Shown here: one piece after another, positions 39,089-47,875 of the stretch
Position numbering within the stretch: the first letter of the stretch is position 1
Layout: every line of letters begins with the position of its first letter
Assembly (NCBI RefSeq): GCF_028331445.1
Contig: NZ_JAQMHX010000003.1
Coordinates: forward strand, 1 to 64,000
Length of the DNA: 64,000 bases
Source of the DNA: Candidatus Phyllobacterium onerii
GTDB taxonomy: Bacteria > Pseudomonadota > Alphaproteobacteria > Rhizobiales > Rhizobiaceae
Reading direction: 5' to 3'
Translations under genes and position numbers: made by a program
Notes under the pieces: model-generated
Told to the model about the DNA's origin: nothing
The model's input: only the letters and a program-made list of their open reading frames with translations
Databases searched by the model: none

Positions 39089-39709
39089 ATGCTTAAAATC
39101 TGGGGCCGTACTAACTCAACCAACGTCAAGAAGGCGCTTTGGGCCGCTGAGGAAGTCGGCGTTCCTTACGAAAACATCCCTGCGGGCGGCGCCCATGGCG
39201 TCGTATCCGATCCTTCGTATAGGGCAATGAACCCGAACGGCTTGGTACCGACGCTGGAAGACAAGGATCTGGTGCTCTGGGAAAGTAACACGATTGTTCG
39301 CTATGTCGCCGCGCAGTATGGACAGTCGACGCTCTATGTCGACGATGCAGCAACACGGGCGAAATCGGAACGATGGATGGACTGGGCGACCTCCACCCTC
39401 GCCGGTCCTTTCCGCGACTTGTTCTGGAATCAGGTGCGTGTATCACCAGAAGAACGCGATGATGCAGCTATGGAAAAAGGGCTTCAGGCATGCAGCAAAC
39501 TATTCGCTATTGTTGACACCACGCTTGCCTCGCAGCCCTATCTGTCGGGCTCCAAGTTCGGCATCGGCGATATCCCCGTCGGCTGCTTTGCCTACGCCTG
39601 GTTCGAAATGGCAATTGAGCGCCCGGATCATCCCCACCTTGAATCCTGGTATGAACGCTTGAAGTCGCGTCCTGCCTACCAGAAGACAGTGATGACCGCC
39701 CTCACCTGA
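39089..39709 (+). CDS. Glutathione S-transferase
   Basis: A 206-residue cytosolic protein from the ATG at 39089. The thioredoxin-like N-domain begins MLKIWGRTNSTNVKKALWAA, with a Ser/Thr-rich active-site loop, and carries NGLVPTLED and ESNTIVRYVA glutathione-binding stretches. The C-domain is all helical. It lies 26 bp after the permease gene, in the position where an ATPase is common, and ends 1 bp from the convergent acylase gene. Substrate unknown. Confidence 0.88.
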   Translation: MLKIWGRTNSTNVKKALWAAEEVGVPYENIPAGGAHGVVSDPSYRAMNPNGLVPTLEDKDLVLWESNTIVRYVAAQYGQSTLYVDDAATRAKSERWMDWATSTLAGPFRDLFWNQVRVSPEERDDAAMEKGLQACSKLFAIVDTTLASQPYLSGSKFGIGDIPVGCFAYAWFEMAIERPDHPHLESWYERLKSRPAYQKTVMTALT

Positions 39710-39710
39710 A

Positions 39711-42170
39711 TCATTCTTTTGGTTTCAGACGCCACACGCCCAGCAGACCGTCCTGATAGCTTTGCTCATCGGTGGGAATGGTGATGGCCCCAGTGTCAGC
39801 CCATTTTTGAGCGAAATCACGATAGTTCGATGAAAATACATTTCCCGACTGGCCAGTCGTCTGGATATACGTCGAACGATTGAGATCGGCGAGGTCGAAC
39901 AGCCCACGATAGCTGGTGCCATGCGCCACGCGGAACGGATTGCTTTCATCCATAAACGATGACTTGCCACGATTTAGCGTATAGGCACCTCCTGACACAG
40001 GTACGGTGACATCGAAGAGTTGGTCGAGGGGGCTAACCTGCGAAAACGGCCGGTGTGCTCCGTAGGCATAGTGCAACGTACCCCAAGCCCATTTGGAGCG
40101 GTCCGAACCAAGACGCGCGTCAATATCCTTGATCGCATCGGCGAGTGACAGTGCCAGAATATCGCCGCAACTCTCTTTCTCCGGCGTGCGGCCGTCATCG
40201 CACCAATCACGCGCCGGGGTTTGCCCAAGCCAGCGCAACATAGCGTCGACATGGCCCTGCCAATACGATGGAAAGGCGTCGCCAAGATCGTCTTCAAGAA
40301 TGCGCTTCGTCGCCATCCTCAGCCAGGCACTGAACAGCAGCGGTTCGATGCGCGTGCGGTCCTCGACAAAATCCCACGCCTGCAACTGTTTGGTAACATC
40401 GAGGTCGACATCACTCCGTCCATCGACCAGTCTCAGCATGACCGGAGCCAAAGCGGCGTAAGCACTGTCCAAGGCGTCACCCTGGACCTTGCTGTTGCTT
40501 TCCAGCGTCTGCTGGTTCGCACCGTAGATCAGTGTCTTTATGCGCTCGAAGCGCCAGGGTTCGTCCCAGTCGAAGGTGAGGAAATGTGGATAGCTCGCAT
40601 CGACGATCTTCGTATTCGCAGTCGCAAGAACATTGTCTGCAGGATTAGAGCCGCGCGGCAATTCCTCGTAGGGTATAAAGCTCTTCCAGTCGTAGGTGGC
40701 GTCCCAACCCGGGGATGGCGCTCGTCCCATGATTTGATTGGCAGGATCACGCACAGGCACCCTGCCGGGAGCAATCAGGCCGATATTTCCATCGGCATCT
40801 GCAATCACGATTGACTGCATCGGGGTTACGAAGTCGCGCATCCCATTCTGAAAATCCAAGACGCTGGCAAAATCCCAGAGCTTCAATCCGGCCGAAATAG
40901 TCTTGTCATCGCCAGCCAAAGCAGTCCAGGACAAGGACGCAACTGTGCCATCCGGCAGATAGTGGTCGAGCCCACGATAATCCGCAGGCAACACCGGACC
41001 ATGACGTGTGGTCCTGCGGTCAAAGGTTACCGTGTCACTGCCTTTGACTTTGATGGATACGGCGTTTCTTTCGAACGGTGAGAAACCCTGAGGTGTTTGG
41101 TATTCATCGGGATTGGCGGGATTGATCCTCTCAACAAAAATGTCCTGAACATCGGATCCGGTATTTGTGAAACCCCACGCCACCCTGTCATTACGTCCAA
41201 GCAATACCAACGGTGCTCCCGGCAGAGTCACGCCGACGAGGTTTTTCGACGATCCATCACTATTCTTGACCTGCAGGTGCGCAAGATACCAGAGAGAGGG
41301 TGCAGTTAACCCTAAATGGGGATCATTGGCGAGGATCGGCTTGCCGGTCTCGGTTCGGGCGCCACCTACGACCCAATTGTTCGAAGCGCCGGTGGACATG
41401 ATGTCATTCAACGCTGCAAACTGGCTTTCAGCCTCCGCCGCCCCCGCCTTAAGCGAGCCGCTGGGTAAGCCGAGAATCTGGCGCAGATCTGGCAAAGATG
41501 GTGGCGTATCACCCGGCACAGGGGGCAGCAAATCGATGATCTCCGCATCGCTCATGCCAAGACGGGCAAACTTCAATCTCAACACTTCGTCATCGATGTT
41601 GGCGGCCAGTGTCACCGACATCAATTTCAGCGTCACAATCACATCAGCGGGAGTCCATTTTTCCGGTGTATGGCCTAGTATGATAAATTCGGGCGAATAT
41701 TTGGAACCAAATGTCGGCCCAGCTTCGGCAATAAACGCATTGATTCCAAGCACATATGCGTCAATCTTCTTCCTGTCCGCCTCGTCTAGTGACGCGGCGG
41801 AGCTTTGGGCCGATTCATAGAGGCCAATCGAGCGGATAAAGCGGTCGGTGAAAACAGTCTTGTCGCCGAATAACTCGGACAAACGTCCTTGTCCCGCCAT
41901 GCGGTTCACTTCCATTTGCCAGAGGCGTTCCTGCGCATGGACAAAGCCAAGAGCGGCCAGAACATCTTCGACGGAGTTACCGATGATATGCGGGACAGCA
42001 TTCTTGTCGCGCGTGACAGTGACCGGCGCGGACAAACCCGCAAGTACCATTTCGCCGGTTGCGGGCGCTACCGAGCGGGCGAGCCAGACATAACCGAGGA
42101 CCGTGCCGAGCAATGCGATGGGGATGAGGGAGAAAACAATCCATAATAGGCCTTTGATGATCCGCCGCAT
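39711..42170 (-). CDS. Penicillin acylase family Ntn hydrolase
   Basis: About 819 residues from the ATG at 42170, chosen because a signal-anchor helix (LLWIVFSLIPIALLGTVLGYVWLA) follows at once; the frame runs to 42233. These enzymes are made as a precursor and cut into alpha and beta chains at a serine; here the site is in STGASNNWVV, Ser about residue 263. The HAQERLWQMEVNRMAGQGRLSE region is also typical. They cleave amide bonds of acylated compounds, including in some members acyl-homoserine lactones. It may be periplasmic. The substrate is not evident. Confidence 0.9.
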   Translation of the reverse strand: MRRIIKGLLWIVFSLIPIALLGTVLGYVWLARSVAPATGEMVLAGLSAPVTVTRDKNAVPHIIGNSVEDVLAALGFVHAQERLWQMEVNRMAGQGRLSELFGDKTVFTDRFIRSIGLYESAQSSAASLDEADRKKIDAYVLGINAFIAEAGPTFGSKYSPEFIILGHTPEKWTPADVIVTLKLMSVTLAANIDDEVLRLKFARLGMSDAEIIDLLPPVPGDTPPSLPDLRQILGLPSGSLKAGAAEAESQFAALNDIMSTGASNNWVVGGARTETGKPILANDPHLGLTAPSLWYLAHLQVKNSDGSSKNLVGVTLPGAPLVLLGRNDRVAWGFTNTGSDVQDIFVERINPANPDEYQTPQGFSPFERNAVSIKVKGSDTVTFDRRTTRHGPVLPADYRGLDHYLPDGTVASLSWTALAGDDKTISAGLKLWDFASVLDFQNGMRDFVTPMQSIVIADADGNIGLIAPGRVPVRDPANQIMGRAPSPGWDATYDWKSFIPYEELPRGSNPADNVLATANTKIVDASYPHFLTFDWDEPWRFERIKTLIYGANQQTLESNSKVQGDALDSAYAALAPVMLRLVDGRSDVDLDVTKQLQAWDFVEDRTRIEPLLFSAWLRMATKRILEDDLGDAFPSYWQGHVDAMLRWLGQTPARDWCDDGRTPEKESCGDILALSLADAIKDIDARLGSDRSKWAWGTLHYAYGAHRPFSQVSPLDQLFDVTVPVSGGAYTLNRGKSSFMDESNPFRVAHGTSYRGLFDLADLNRSTYIQTTGQSGNVFSSNYRDFAQKWADTGAITIPTDEQSYQDGLLGVWRLKPKE

Positions 42171-42226
42171 TGTCCTAACGTCCCCGATACTCGCCACATG
42201 GCCTATCTGACAGAGGAAACTAAGGA

Positions 42227-43099
42227 ATGGCAACAGTCGCTTTTATTGGTCTTGGCGTCATGGGATATCCGATGGCGGGTCATTTGAAATCGCGCGGCGG
42301 CCATGACGTTACGGTCTTCAATCGCAGTGGCGAGACGGCGAAGAAATGGGCCCAGCAATTTGGCGGCGCCTATGCGGCAACGCCAGGGGAAGCGGCAAAG
42401 GACAAGGACTTCGTCTTTTCATGTGTTGGCAATGATGACGATCTGCGTGCGGTGACTATCGGTGACAACGGTGCATTCCAGTCGATGAAGAAAGGCGCCA
42501 TTTTCATCGACAACACCACAGCATCTGCGGAAGTTGCCCGGGAACTCGACACGGAAGCCCGCGAGCGCGGCTTCCACTTTCTCGATGCTCCCGTATCCGG
42601 TGGTCAGGCGGGCGCGGAAAATGGTGCGCTCACCGTTATGGTCGGCGGCGAGCAAGACGCATTTGACAAGGCAAAACCGGTCATCGAATCCTTCGCCAAG
42701 ATGGTTGGTCTGATGGGACCGGCCGGTGCCGGACAATTGACCAAAATGATCAATCAGATCTGCATTGCCGGGTTGGTCCAGGGTCTTGCCGAAGGCATTC
42801 ACTTCGGCAAACAAGCGGGTCTCGATATCGAGAAAGTCATCGAGGTGATTTCCAAGGGCGCTGCTGGTTCCTGGCAAATGGAAAACCGCCACAAGACGAT
42901 GAATGCCGGAAAATATGATTTCGGCTTTGCGGTAGACTGGATGCGTAAGGACCTCGGTATCTGTCTTGCAGAGGCCAACCGCAACAATGCCAAGCTGCCG
43001 GTAACTGCGTTAGTGGATCAATTCTACAAGGATGTCCAGGTCATGGGTGGCAATCGCTGGGATACGTCATCACTGCTGGCGCGGCTGGAGAAAAAGTAA
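42227..43099 (+). CDS. NAD(P)-dependent beta-hydroxyacid dehydrogenase (HIBADH family)
   Basis: A 290-residue enzyme. The dinucleotide site is FIGLGVMGYPMAGHL, the substrate loop DAPVSGGQAGAENGALTVMVGG lies at about 120-141, and the catalytic Lys is in GAGQLTKMINQI. Candidate substrates include 3-hydroxyisobutyrate, tartronate semialdehyde and succinic semialdehyde. It is divergent from the acylase gene with a short shared promoter region. Confidence 0.9.
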   Translation: MATVAFIGLGVMGYPMAGHLKSRGGHDVTVFNRSGETAKKWAQQFGGAYAATPGEAAKDKDFVFSCVGNDDDLRAVTIGDNGAFQSMKKGAIFIDNTTASAEVARELDTEARERGFHFLDAPVSGGQAGAENGALTVMVGGEQDAFDKAKPVIESFAKMVGLMGPAGAGQLTKMINQICIAGLVQGLAEGIHFGKQAGLDIEKVIEVISKGAAGSWQMENRHKTMNAGKYDFGFAVDWMRKDLGICLAEANRNNAKLPVTALVDQFYKDVQVMGGNRWDTSSLLARLEKK

Positions 43100-43121
43100 T
43101 CCAGTCGCGCGAGCTATAGCC

Positions 43122-43601
43122 TCAATTCGACTCTTTCTCGATGCTCATGTAGTCGAGCGGCAATTCGGTGGTGTATTTGATCTGCTCCATGGCGAACGCA
43201 GACGAGACATCCCGAATGTCTATCTTGCTGATCAGGCGCTTGTAGACCGCATCATACGCAGCGATATCCGGCACGACGACGCGCAGGAGATAGTCGACAT
43301 CGCCGCTCATGCGATAGAATTCAACCACTTCCGGGAACTCCTGAACAACTTCGGAGAAGCGCTTCAGCCATTCATTGCTGTGAGATCCAGTACGGATCGA
43401 GACGAAGACTGTGACTCGCGTGTTGACTCGGACAGGATCCAGGATCGCGACACGGCGCTGAATCACGCCATCCTCTTCGAGCTTCTGGATGCGGCGCCAG
43501 CACGGCGTTGTCGAAAGTCCGACTTTCTTGGCAACATCCGCTACGGCGAGCGTTGCATCCTCTTGTAGGAGACGAAGTATCTTTCGGTCGAGTCTGTCCA
43601 T
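43122..43601 (-). CDS. Lrp/AsnC family transcriptional regulator
   Basis: A 159-residue regulator. The winged helix-turn-helix is at about 5-60 (ADVAKKVGLSTTPCWRRIQKLEEDGVI), and the RAM ligand-binding domain follows at about 70-150. Lrp-type proteins respond to amino acids and form octamers. It converges on the dehydrogenase gene. The AT-rich 43602-43711 stretch upstream is the likely self-control region. Confidence 0.92.
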   Translation of the reverse strand: MDRLDRKILRLLQEDATLAVADVAKKVGLSTTPCWRRIQKLEEDGVIQRRVAILDPVRVNTRVTVFVSIRTGSHSNEWLKRFSEVVQEFPEVVEFYRMSGDVDYLLRVVVPDIAAYDAVYKRLISKIDIRDVSSAFAMEQIKYTTELPLDYMSIEKESN

Positions 43602-43711
43602 GTTTGCTTACAGTCCCATTGGAATGAGATACTTTATGGTCTGATAATCTGGCAGCGTACAAGAAAATTATTCTAAACTTTTTGAATTCAGAAAAAATTT
43701 CGTTCCAAAGC

Positions 43712-44341
43712 CTAAGAAGTTAGAATTCTGACCTTTTCCTGAAGCAAGGGGAGAACGTCTTGCGCGAACCATGGATTCTTTTTCAACCAGGAGCTGTTGC
43801 GCCATGAGGGATGTGGCAGCGGTAGAATTGACGGCCCCGATTCTGGCTCGAAATAATCGCGCCAGTTCAACACCGTTTCGGTCATACTGGCGCGGCGACG
43901 GCTTCCGAGATGATAGGCTTGCGCATATTGGCCGATCGTCAGGACAAGTTCGATCTGCGGCATGGAATGAAACACACGATCATGCCATGTTTCGCGGCAT
44001 TCTCGCCGAGGTGGAAGATCGCTACCATGCGCGTCATATCCCGGAAAGCAGAATCCCATCGGGACAATGGCGAACTTTTCCGGATCGTAGAATGTTTCGC
44101 GATCGACGCCGAGCCAGTCACGTAATCGAACCCCTGAAGGATCGTTGAACGGCAAACCAGTGTTGTGCACGCGAATGCCGGGTGCTTGCCCGCAAAGGAC
44201 AATGCGCGCTGTAGCAGAGAGCACGCAGACCGGATTGGGTTCATCTGGCAGAGGCATGCCATACCGTGGAGCGTCCCGGCATATCCGGCACGCCTTGATC
44301 TCCGACGACAAGGTATCGAGCATTGGCGGCAAATCGCTCAA
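43712..44341 (-). CDS. Uracil-DNA glycosylase family protein
   Basis: A 209-residue protein of the UDG superfamily. Motif 1 is CGQAPGIRVHNTGLPFNDPSG (positions about 49-69) and the second motif is PHPSWRN near residue 178. Cysteines occur near the N-terminus (CRIC), but a full set of four for an iron-sulfur cluster in the family 4/5 layout is not obvious. It is expected to remove uracil or another damaged base. It ends an operon with a GST and a nuclease gene; the gap to the GST is 3 bp. Confidence 0.85.
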   Translation of the reverse strand: MSDLPPMLDTLSSEIKACRICRDAPRYGMPLPDEPNPVCVLSATARIVLCGQAPGIRVHNTGLPFNDPSGVRLRDWLGVDRETFYDPEKFAIVPMGFCFPGYDAHGSDLPPRRECRETWHDRVFHSMPQIELVLTIGQYAQAYHLGSRRRASMTETVLNWRDYFEPESGPSILPLPHPSWRNSSWLKKNPWFAQDVLPLLQEKVRILTS

Positions 44342-44344
44342 ACC

Positions 44345-44956
44345 TCACGCTTTGGCGCTGGGGCGGCTCGAAACTGATTCGTGCCAGCGCCGGAGGCTAC
44401 CCAGTTCCTCAGGCATTTGTATCCTGGCGAGTTTTAAGAAGTCGATCGACACAAGCAGCGTGATATCCGCGATCGAAAACTCATCACCTGCCAAAAACTC
44501 GTTCGCGGCGAGTTGATCATCCATGATCTTCATCGACGCCAACGCTTTCGGCCGGTTGGCTTCGCCCCAAGCCGGGATCTGCGGAACCTCCCATTCGACC
44601 ATAGCAGGGTGCGTATGGCGAAATGCCGCCATTACGACGGTGAGGACATGGAGATCAGCGCGGCGGTTCCACATTTCCACCTGCGCCTTGCCAACGGCGC
44701 CCGTACCAAACAAAGGCGGGTCGGGATACAATTCCTCAAAGTAGCGCGAGATCGCTACCGATTCACTGATAACCGTGCCGTCGTCGAGCTCGAGCGCTGG
44801 CAACCGCTGAAATGGATTGAGCACTGTAAACTCAGGCGTCTTGTGTTCCATGGCGGTCATGTCAATTGGTACCAAGGGCACCTCGATGCCCTTTTCAGCC
44901 AGGAAAATACGAATGCGGCGTGGATTGGGCGCGCGCCCTCCATCGTATAGTTTCAT
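44345..44956 (-). CDS. Glutathione S-transferase
   Basis: A 203-residue protein from the ATG at 44956, preceded by GGGAGGA at ideal spacing; this start overlaps the nuclease stop by one base (TGATG). The thioredoxin-fold domain begins MKLYDGGRAPNPRRIRIFLAEKG and contains NPFQRLPALELDDGTVISES. The helical C-domain has the FSIADIT motif. Substrate unknown. It is second in the nuclease-GST-glycosylase operon. Confidence 0.9.
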   Translation of the reverse strand: MKLYDGGRAPNPRRIRIFLAEKGIEVPLVPIDMTAMEHKTPEFTVLNPFQRLPALELDDGTVISESVAISRYFEELYPDPPLFGTGAVGKAQVEMWNRRADLHVLTVVMAAFRHTHPAMVEWEVPQIPAWGEANRPKALASMKIMDDQLAANEFLAGDEFSIADITLLVSIDFLKLARIQMPEELGSLRRWHESVSSRPSAKA

Positions 44957-45594
44957 CAGAGTCCTCCCACTAAACCACGGATCCATTGTACGAATTGGTC
45001 AATCAGGTCCGGCGCACGATTGGATTGCGGTTGCGGCGCTTCCGGCACCTGCTCATGCTCCCTGCGCCAATCTTGCGGCGTATCAAATTTTCCCGACCAC
45101 AGACCTTTTTTGTCTCTTCGAGCTTGCAGTTCTGCATCACGATAATCGCCATAAGCGATCGCCTGTCCAGCCTCAACCATGGCGCGATTGAGATTTATCG
45201 CGCCAATAAAGCAAACAGCCAGGCTGCGATTATATTTATCGTGGCCGTTTCCATCGCAGCGAACTGGTCTGCCCTGGATCAGCTGAACCAACGTCTGCCT
45301 GGCGGCTTTCCCACAAGCATCAGCGCCGCAACTCTGATCGAGCTCGGGAGCATCGATGCCCTGGAGACGAATGTGGTTGCCTGAAATGGAAAGTGTGTCG
45401 CCGTCAATGACATAGGCCTTGCCCGCGAGCGACTGTGTCGGAGCTTTTGGTTGACTGAGTTTAGCCGCCAGCAGGGCGACCAGCACAAAGAAGACCACCA
45501 TCAGGCTGTAGTCCACCAGTTTGCGCCCGAATGAACGCGGCGCCGGCGGAGGACGCCGCCATCTGCGACGATAGCTGCGGTACCCTCGGTTCAT
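44956..45594 (-). CDS. Membrane-anchored thermonuclease (SNase family)
   Basis: A 212-residue protein. A very basic N-terminus (RGYRSYRRRWRRPP) precedes one transmembrane helix at about 29-45, so the nuclease domain is likely outside the cytoplasm. The SNase core shows VIDGDTLSI, LQGIDAPEL (calcium and catalytic Asp/Glu region) and DKYNRSLAVCF with the catalytic Arg. The Pro/Gln-rich tail at about 175-195 is a linker. It heads the operon. Confidence 0.88.
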   Translation of the reverse strand: MNRGYRSYRRRWRRPPPAPRSFGRKLVDYSLMVVFFVLVALLAAKLSQPKAPTQSLAGKAYVIDGDTLSISGNHIRLQGIDAPELDQSCGADACGKAARQTLVQLIQGRPVRCDGNGHDKYNRSLAVCFIGAINLNRAMVEAGQAIAYGDYRDAELQARRDKKGLWSGKFDTPQDWRREHEQVPEAPQPQSNRAPDLIDQFVQWIRGLVGGL

Positions 45595-45765
45595 CGCTAT
45601 TTCTGCAAAAAAATAGAGGTCATAAGGTTTAAATAGGTCCTTGGAGCTAATCCGATCGATACCATTTGCTGTATTGGTTTGATGGAGTGTTAATCATTTC
45701 TGAATAGCCTTGCGATGCAATGCTGCCACAAGTGCAGAGCTATGGATATATCTGGAACGAGGCGC

Positions 45766-47289
45766 ATGGCATCACTCGACGCGACCAGTGCAGACAAGAA
45801 TGTTGTTGATCGCCGCAAATTGCCGCGCAACAAGGATCTGACTGTGGTCATGCGCGGAGCACGTGAACGCCTGATGGAGCGCGCAGGCATCCATCATTTC
45901 GATCGCGAACTGCTCTTCATGCATACGCGTGCCTTGATCATCAACTCAGCGACTATTCCGCTTCTGATAGCCATGATTGTCGTCATAGGGGTGTTCGCCG
46001 GTTTCGACAGGACGATCGTTTTGTGGGCCGGCTTTGCTATTGGACTCTATGGGATACTGGGGCTTCTTGCACGCCACCTGGAGAAGACAGGCCTCGCCAA
46101 CGAGGAAATCCGGAAATGGCAAATAATCTATCTGAGCGGTCATTTCATGACCAGTCTGGGATGGGCCTACTTCACCTTCCTCGATTGCACTGCCTGCGGT
46201 ACCAATCTGTTTCCCGTAATCAAGGCCGTGGTCATTATTCTGGTGATGGCGATTACCGCCATTATCTCGTCGGCACTTCGTGCAGCCATTCTTGCGGCAT
46301 TCGCCCTACCAGTGCTGACCTACACCCTGCTGGCTTGGACGCATTTCGACAATCCAGTGCAGGCAACGATGGTAATCATGCTCGTTGCAGGGCTCGCCTT
46401 TTTCTATCTGGTTGCAACCCGGCTCAACCAATCGGTTGCAATCACTTTGGCATTGCAAGCAGAGAAAGATGCGTTGATCGCCGAACTCGAAACGGCAAAC
46501 GCCATGTCCGACGAAGGGAGACGGCGTGCAGAGGAAGCCAATCTCGCCAAGTCGCGCTTTCTGGCTTCGATGAGCCACGAACTACGCACGCCCCTCAACG
46601 CAATCCTCGGCTTTTCGGAGGTCATGGCCAAGGAAGTGCTGGGGCCGATCCAGAACGGGACATACCGGGAATATGCCAGCGATATTCATGCTTCTGGCGA
46701 ACATCTGCTCAACCTCATTAATGAAATACTCGATCTGAGCCGGATCGAGGCAGGGCGATACTCCATCAATGATGAGCCGCTGTTGCTGACCGACATTGCG
46801 AGCGAATGCATTCACATGATGAATTTGAAGGCCCGCAACAAGGATATCGCCCTTATACCACAGTTCGAGACTGGGATGCTGCGCCTCACGGCCGATGAGC
46901 GCTCGATTCGCCAGATATTGCTCAATCTCATGGCCAATGCGGTCAAGTTCACGCCGCCAAACGGTAAAATCTATGTCAAAGTGGGCTGGACCGCAGGAGG
47001 TGGCCAGTACATTTCGGTCCGCGACACTGGCCCCGGAATTCCGCCGGAAGAAATACCCATCGTTCTTTCAGCTTTCGGCCAAGGTTCGATTGCAATCAAA
47101 AATGCCGAACAGGGAACTGGTCTAGGTCTTCCCATCGTTCAGGCGTTGGTCCACATCCACGATGGCGAGTTTCATCTGTTCTCCAAATTGCGCGAAGGGA
47201 CGGAAGCGCTTGCTACGTTCCCGCGCGGCCGCGTACTTCAGGGCACCCAGGCAAAGCAAAGCAAGCCTTTCCATAAAAAAGCTGCCTAG
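45766..47289 (+). CDS. Membrane sensor histidine kinase (PleC/DivJ-like)
   Basis: About 507 residues from the ATG at 45766, which has GGAACGAGG before it; ATGs at 45715 and 45742 are open. Residues about 55-235 form a polytopic membrane domain of about six segments. A coiled-coil-like stretch leads to the H box SHELRTPLNAILGF, then N box LMANAVKFTP, G1 DTGPGIPP and G2 GTGLGLPIV. The H-box region resembles the PleC/DivJ/PdhS kinases of the alphaproteobacterial cell cycle. No response regulator gene is adjacent, as is usual in that group. No PAS domain was seen. Confidence 0.88.
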   Translation: MASLDATSADKNVVDRRKLPRNKDLTVVMRGARERLMERAGIHHFDRELLFMHTRALIINSATIPLLIAMIVVIGVFAGFDRTIVLWAGFAIGLYGILGLLARHLEKTGLANEEIRKWQIIYLSGHFMTSLGWAYFTFLDCTACGTNLFPVIKAVVIILVMAITAIISSALRAAILAAFALPVLTYTLLAWTHFDNPVQATMVIMLVAGLAFFYLVATRLNQSVAITLALQAEKDALIAELETANAMSDEGRRRAEEANLAKSRFLASMSHELRTPLNAILGFSEVMAKEVLGPIQNGTYREYASDIHASGEHLLNLINEILDLSRIEAGRYSINDEPLLLTDIASECIHMMNLKARNKDIALIPQFETGMLRLTADERSIRQILLNLMANAVKFTPPNGKIYVKVGWTAGGGQYISVRDTGPGIPPEEIPIVLSAFGQGSIAIKNAEQGTGLGLPIVQALVHIHDGEFHLFSKLREGTEALATFPRGRVLQGTQAKQSKPFHKKAA

Positions 47290-47379
47290 AATACTCAAGT
47301 TCAATTTATTGTTATTTGCTCGTTGGTGAGCGGCCCTGCATTGCTCATGGCAGCGCAACAATGAACGGAACATTTCTCA

Positions 47380-47826
47380 ATGAATTCAACCGGCAATAAC
47401 CGTCCTTTGATCATCCCCGCTCTTGGTGGCATCTATGCCGCTCTCGGTGATATCTCCGAAACGATCCTGCGGGTGGTGGCTGGTGCTGCACTCGTCGTGC
47501 ACGGGTCGGGCAAGATCGTCAATCCGATGGGCTCGGTGGAAATGGTTGAAGGCCTCGGCTTCTATCCGGGCGTGTTCTGGTCGCCGCTTCTCGCCGCCAC
47601 CGAGTTCTTTGGTGGCATTTTACTTACTATTGGTCTACTTACGCGCCCTGCAGCGTTCGCGACGGCGATCGTGCTTGCAGTCACGATATACTTCCACGGT
47701 TTTGTGCAGGGGCAGGGCTGGAGCGGTTCAGAAAAATCTATCCTGTGGACGGCAATCCTCTTTTTCTTCGTCATTCGTGGGGCGAGCAACCACTCCCTTG
47801 ATGCCAGGATTGGCAAGGAGTTTTGA
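47380..47826 (+). CDS. DoxX family membrane protein
   Basis: A 148-residue protein with four hydrophobic segments. The ILRVVAGAALVVHGSGKI and FFGGILLTIGLLTRPAA stretches are typical of DoxX. Some members take part in redox or thiol stress responses; many are unassigned. It is 90 bp after the kinase gene and has its own terminator. Confidence 0.88.
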   Translation: MNSTGNNRPLIIPALGGIYAALGDISETILRVVAGAALVVHGSGKIVNPMGSVEMVEGLGFYPGVFWSPLLAATEFFGGILLTIGLLTRPAAFATAIVLAVTIYFHGFVQGQGWSGSEKSILWTAILFFFVIRGASNHSLDARIGKEF

Positions 47827-47840
47827 ACTGCTACCATTTG

Positions 47841-47870
47841 AAAAAGGGGCCTGCTTTTGCAGGCCCTTTT
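47841..47870. terminator. Bidirectional terminator between doxX and cobT genes
   Basis: GGGCCTGC and its complement form an 8-bp core stem with a TTTT loop, extended by A-T pairs, with A runs before and T runs after it. It serves both convergent genes. Confidence 0.9.
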
Positions 47871-47875
47871 CTTAT

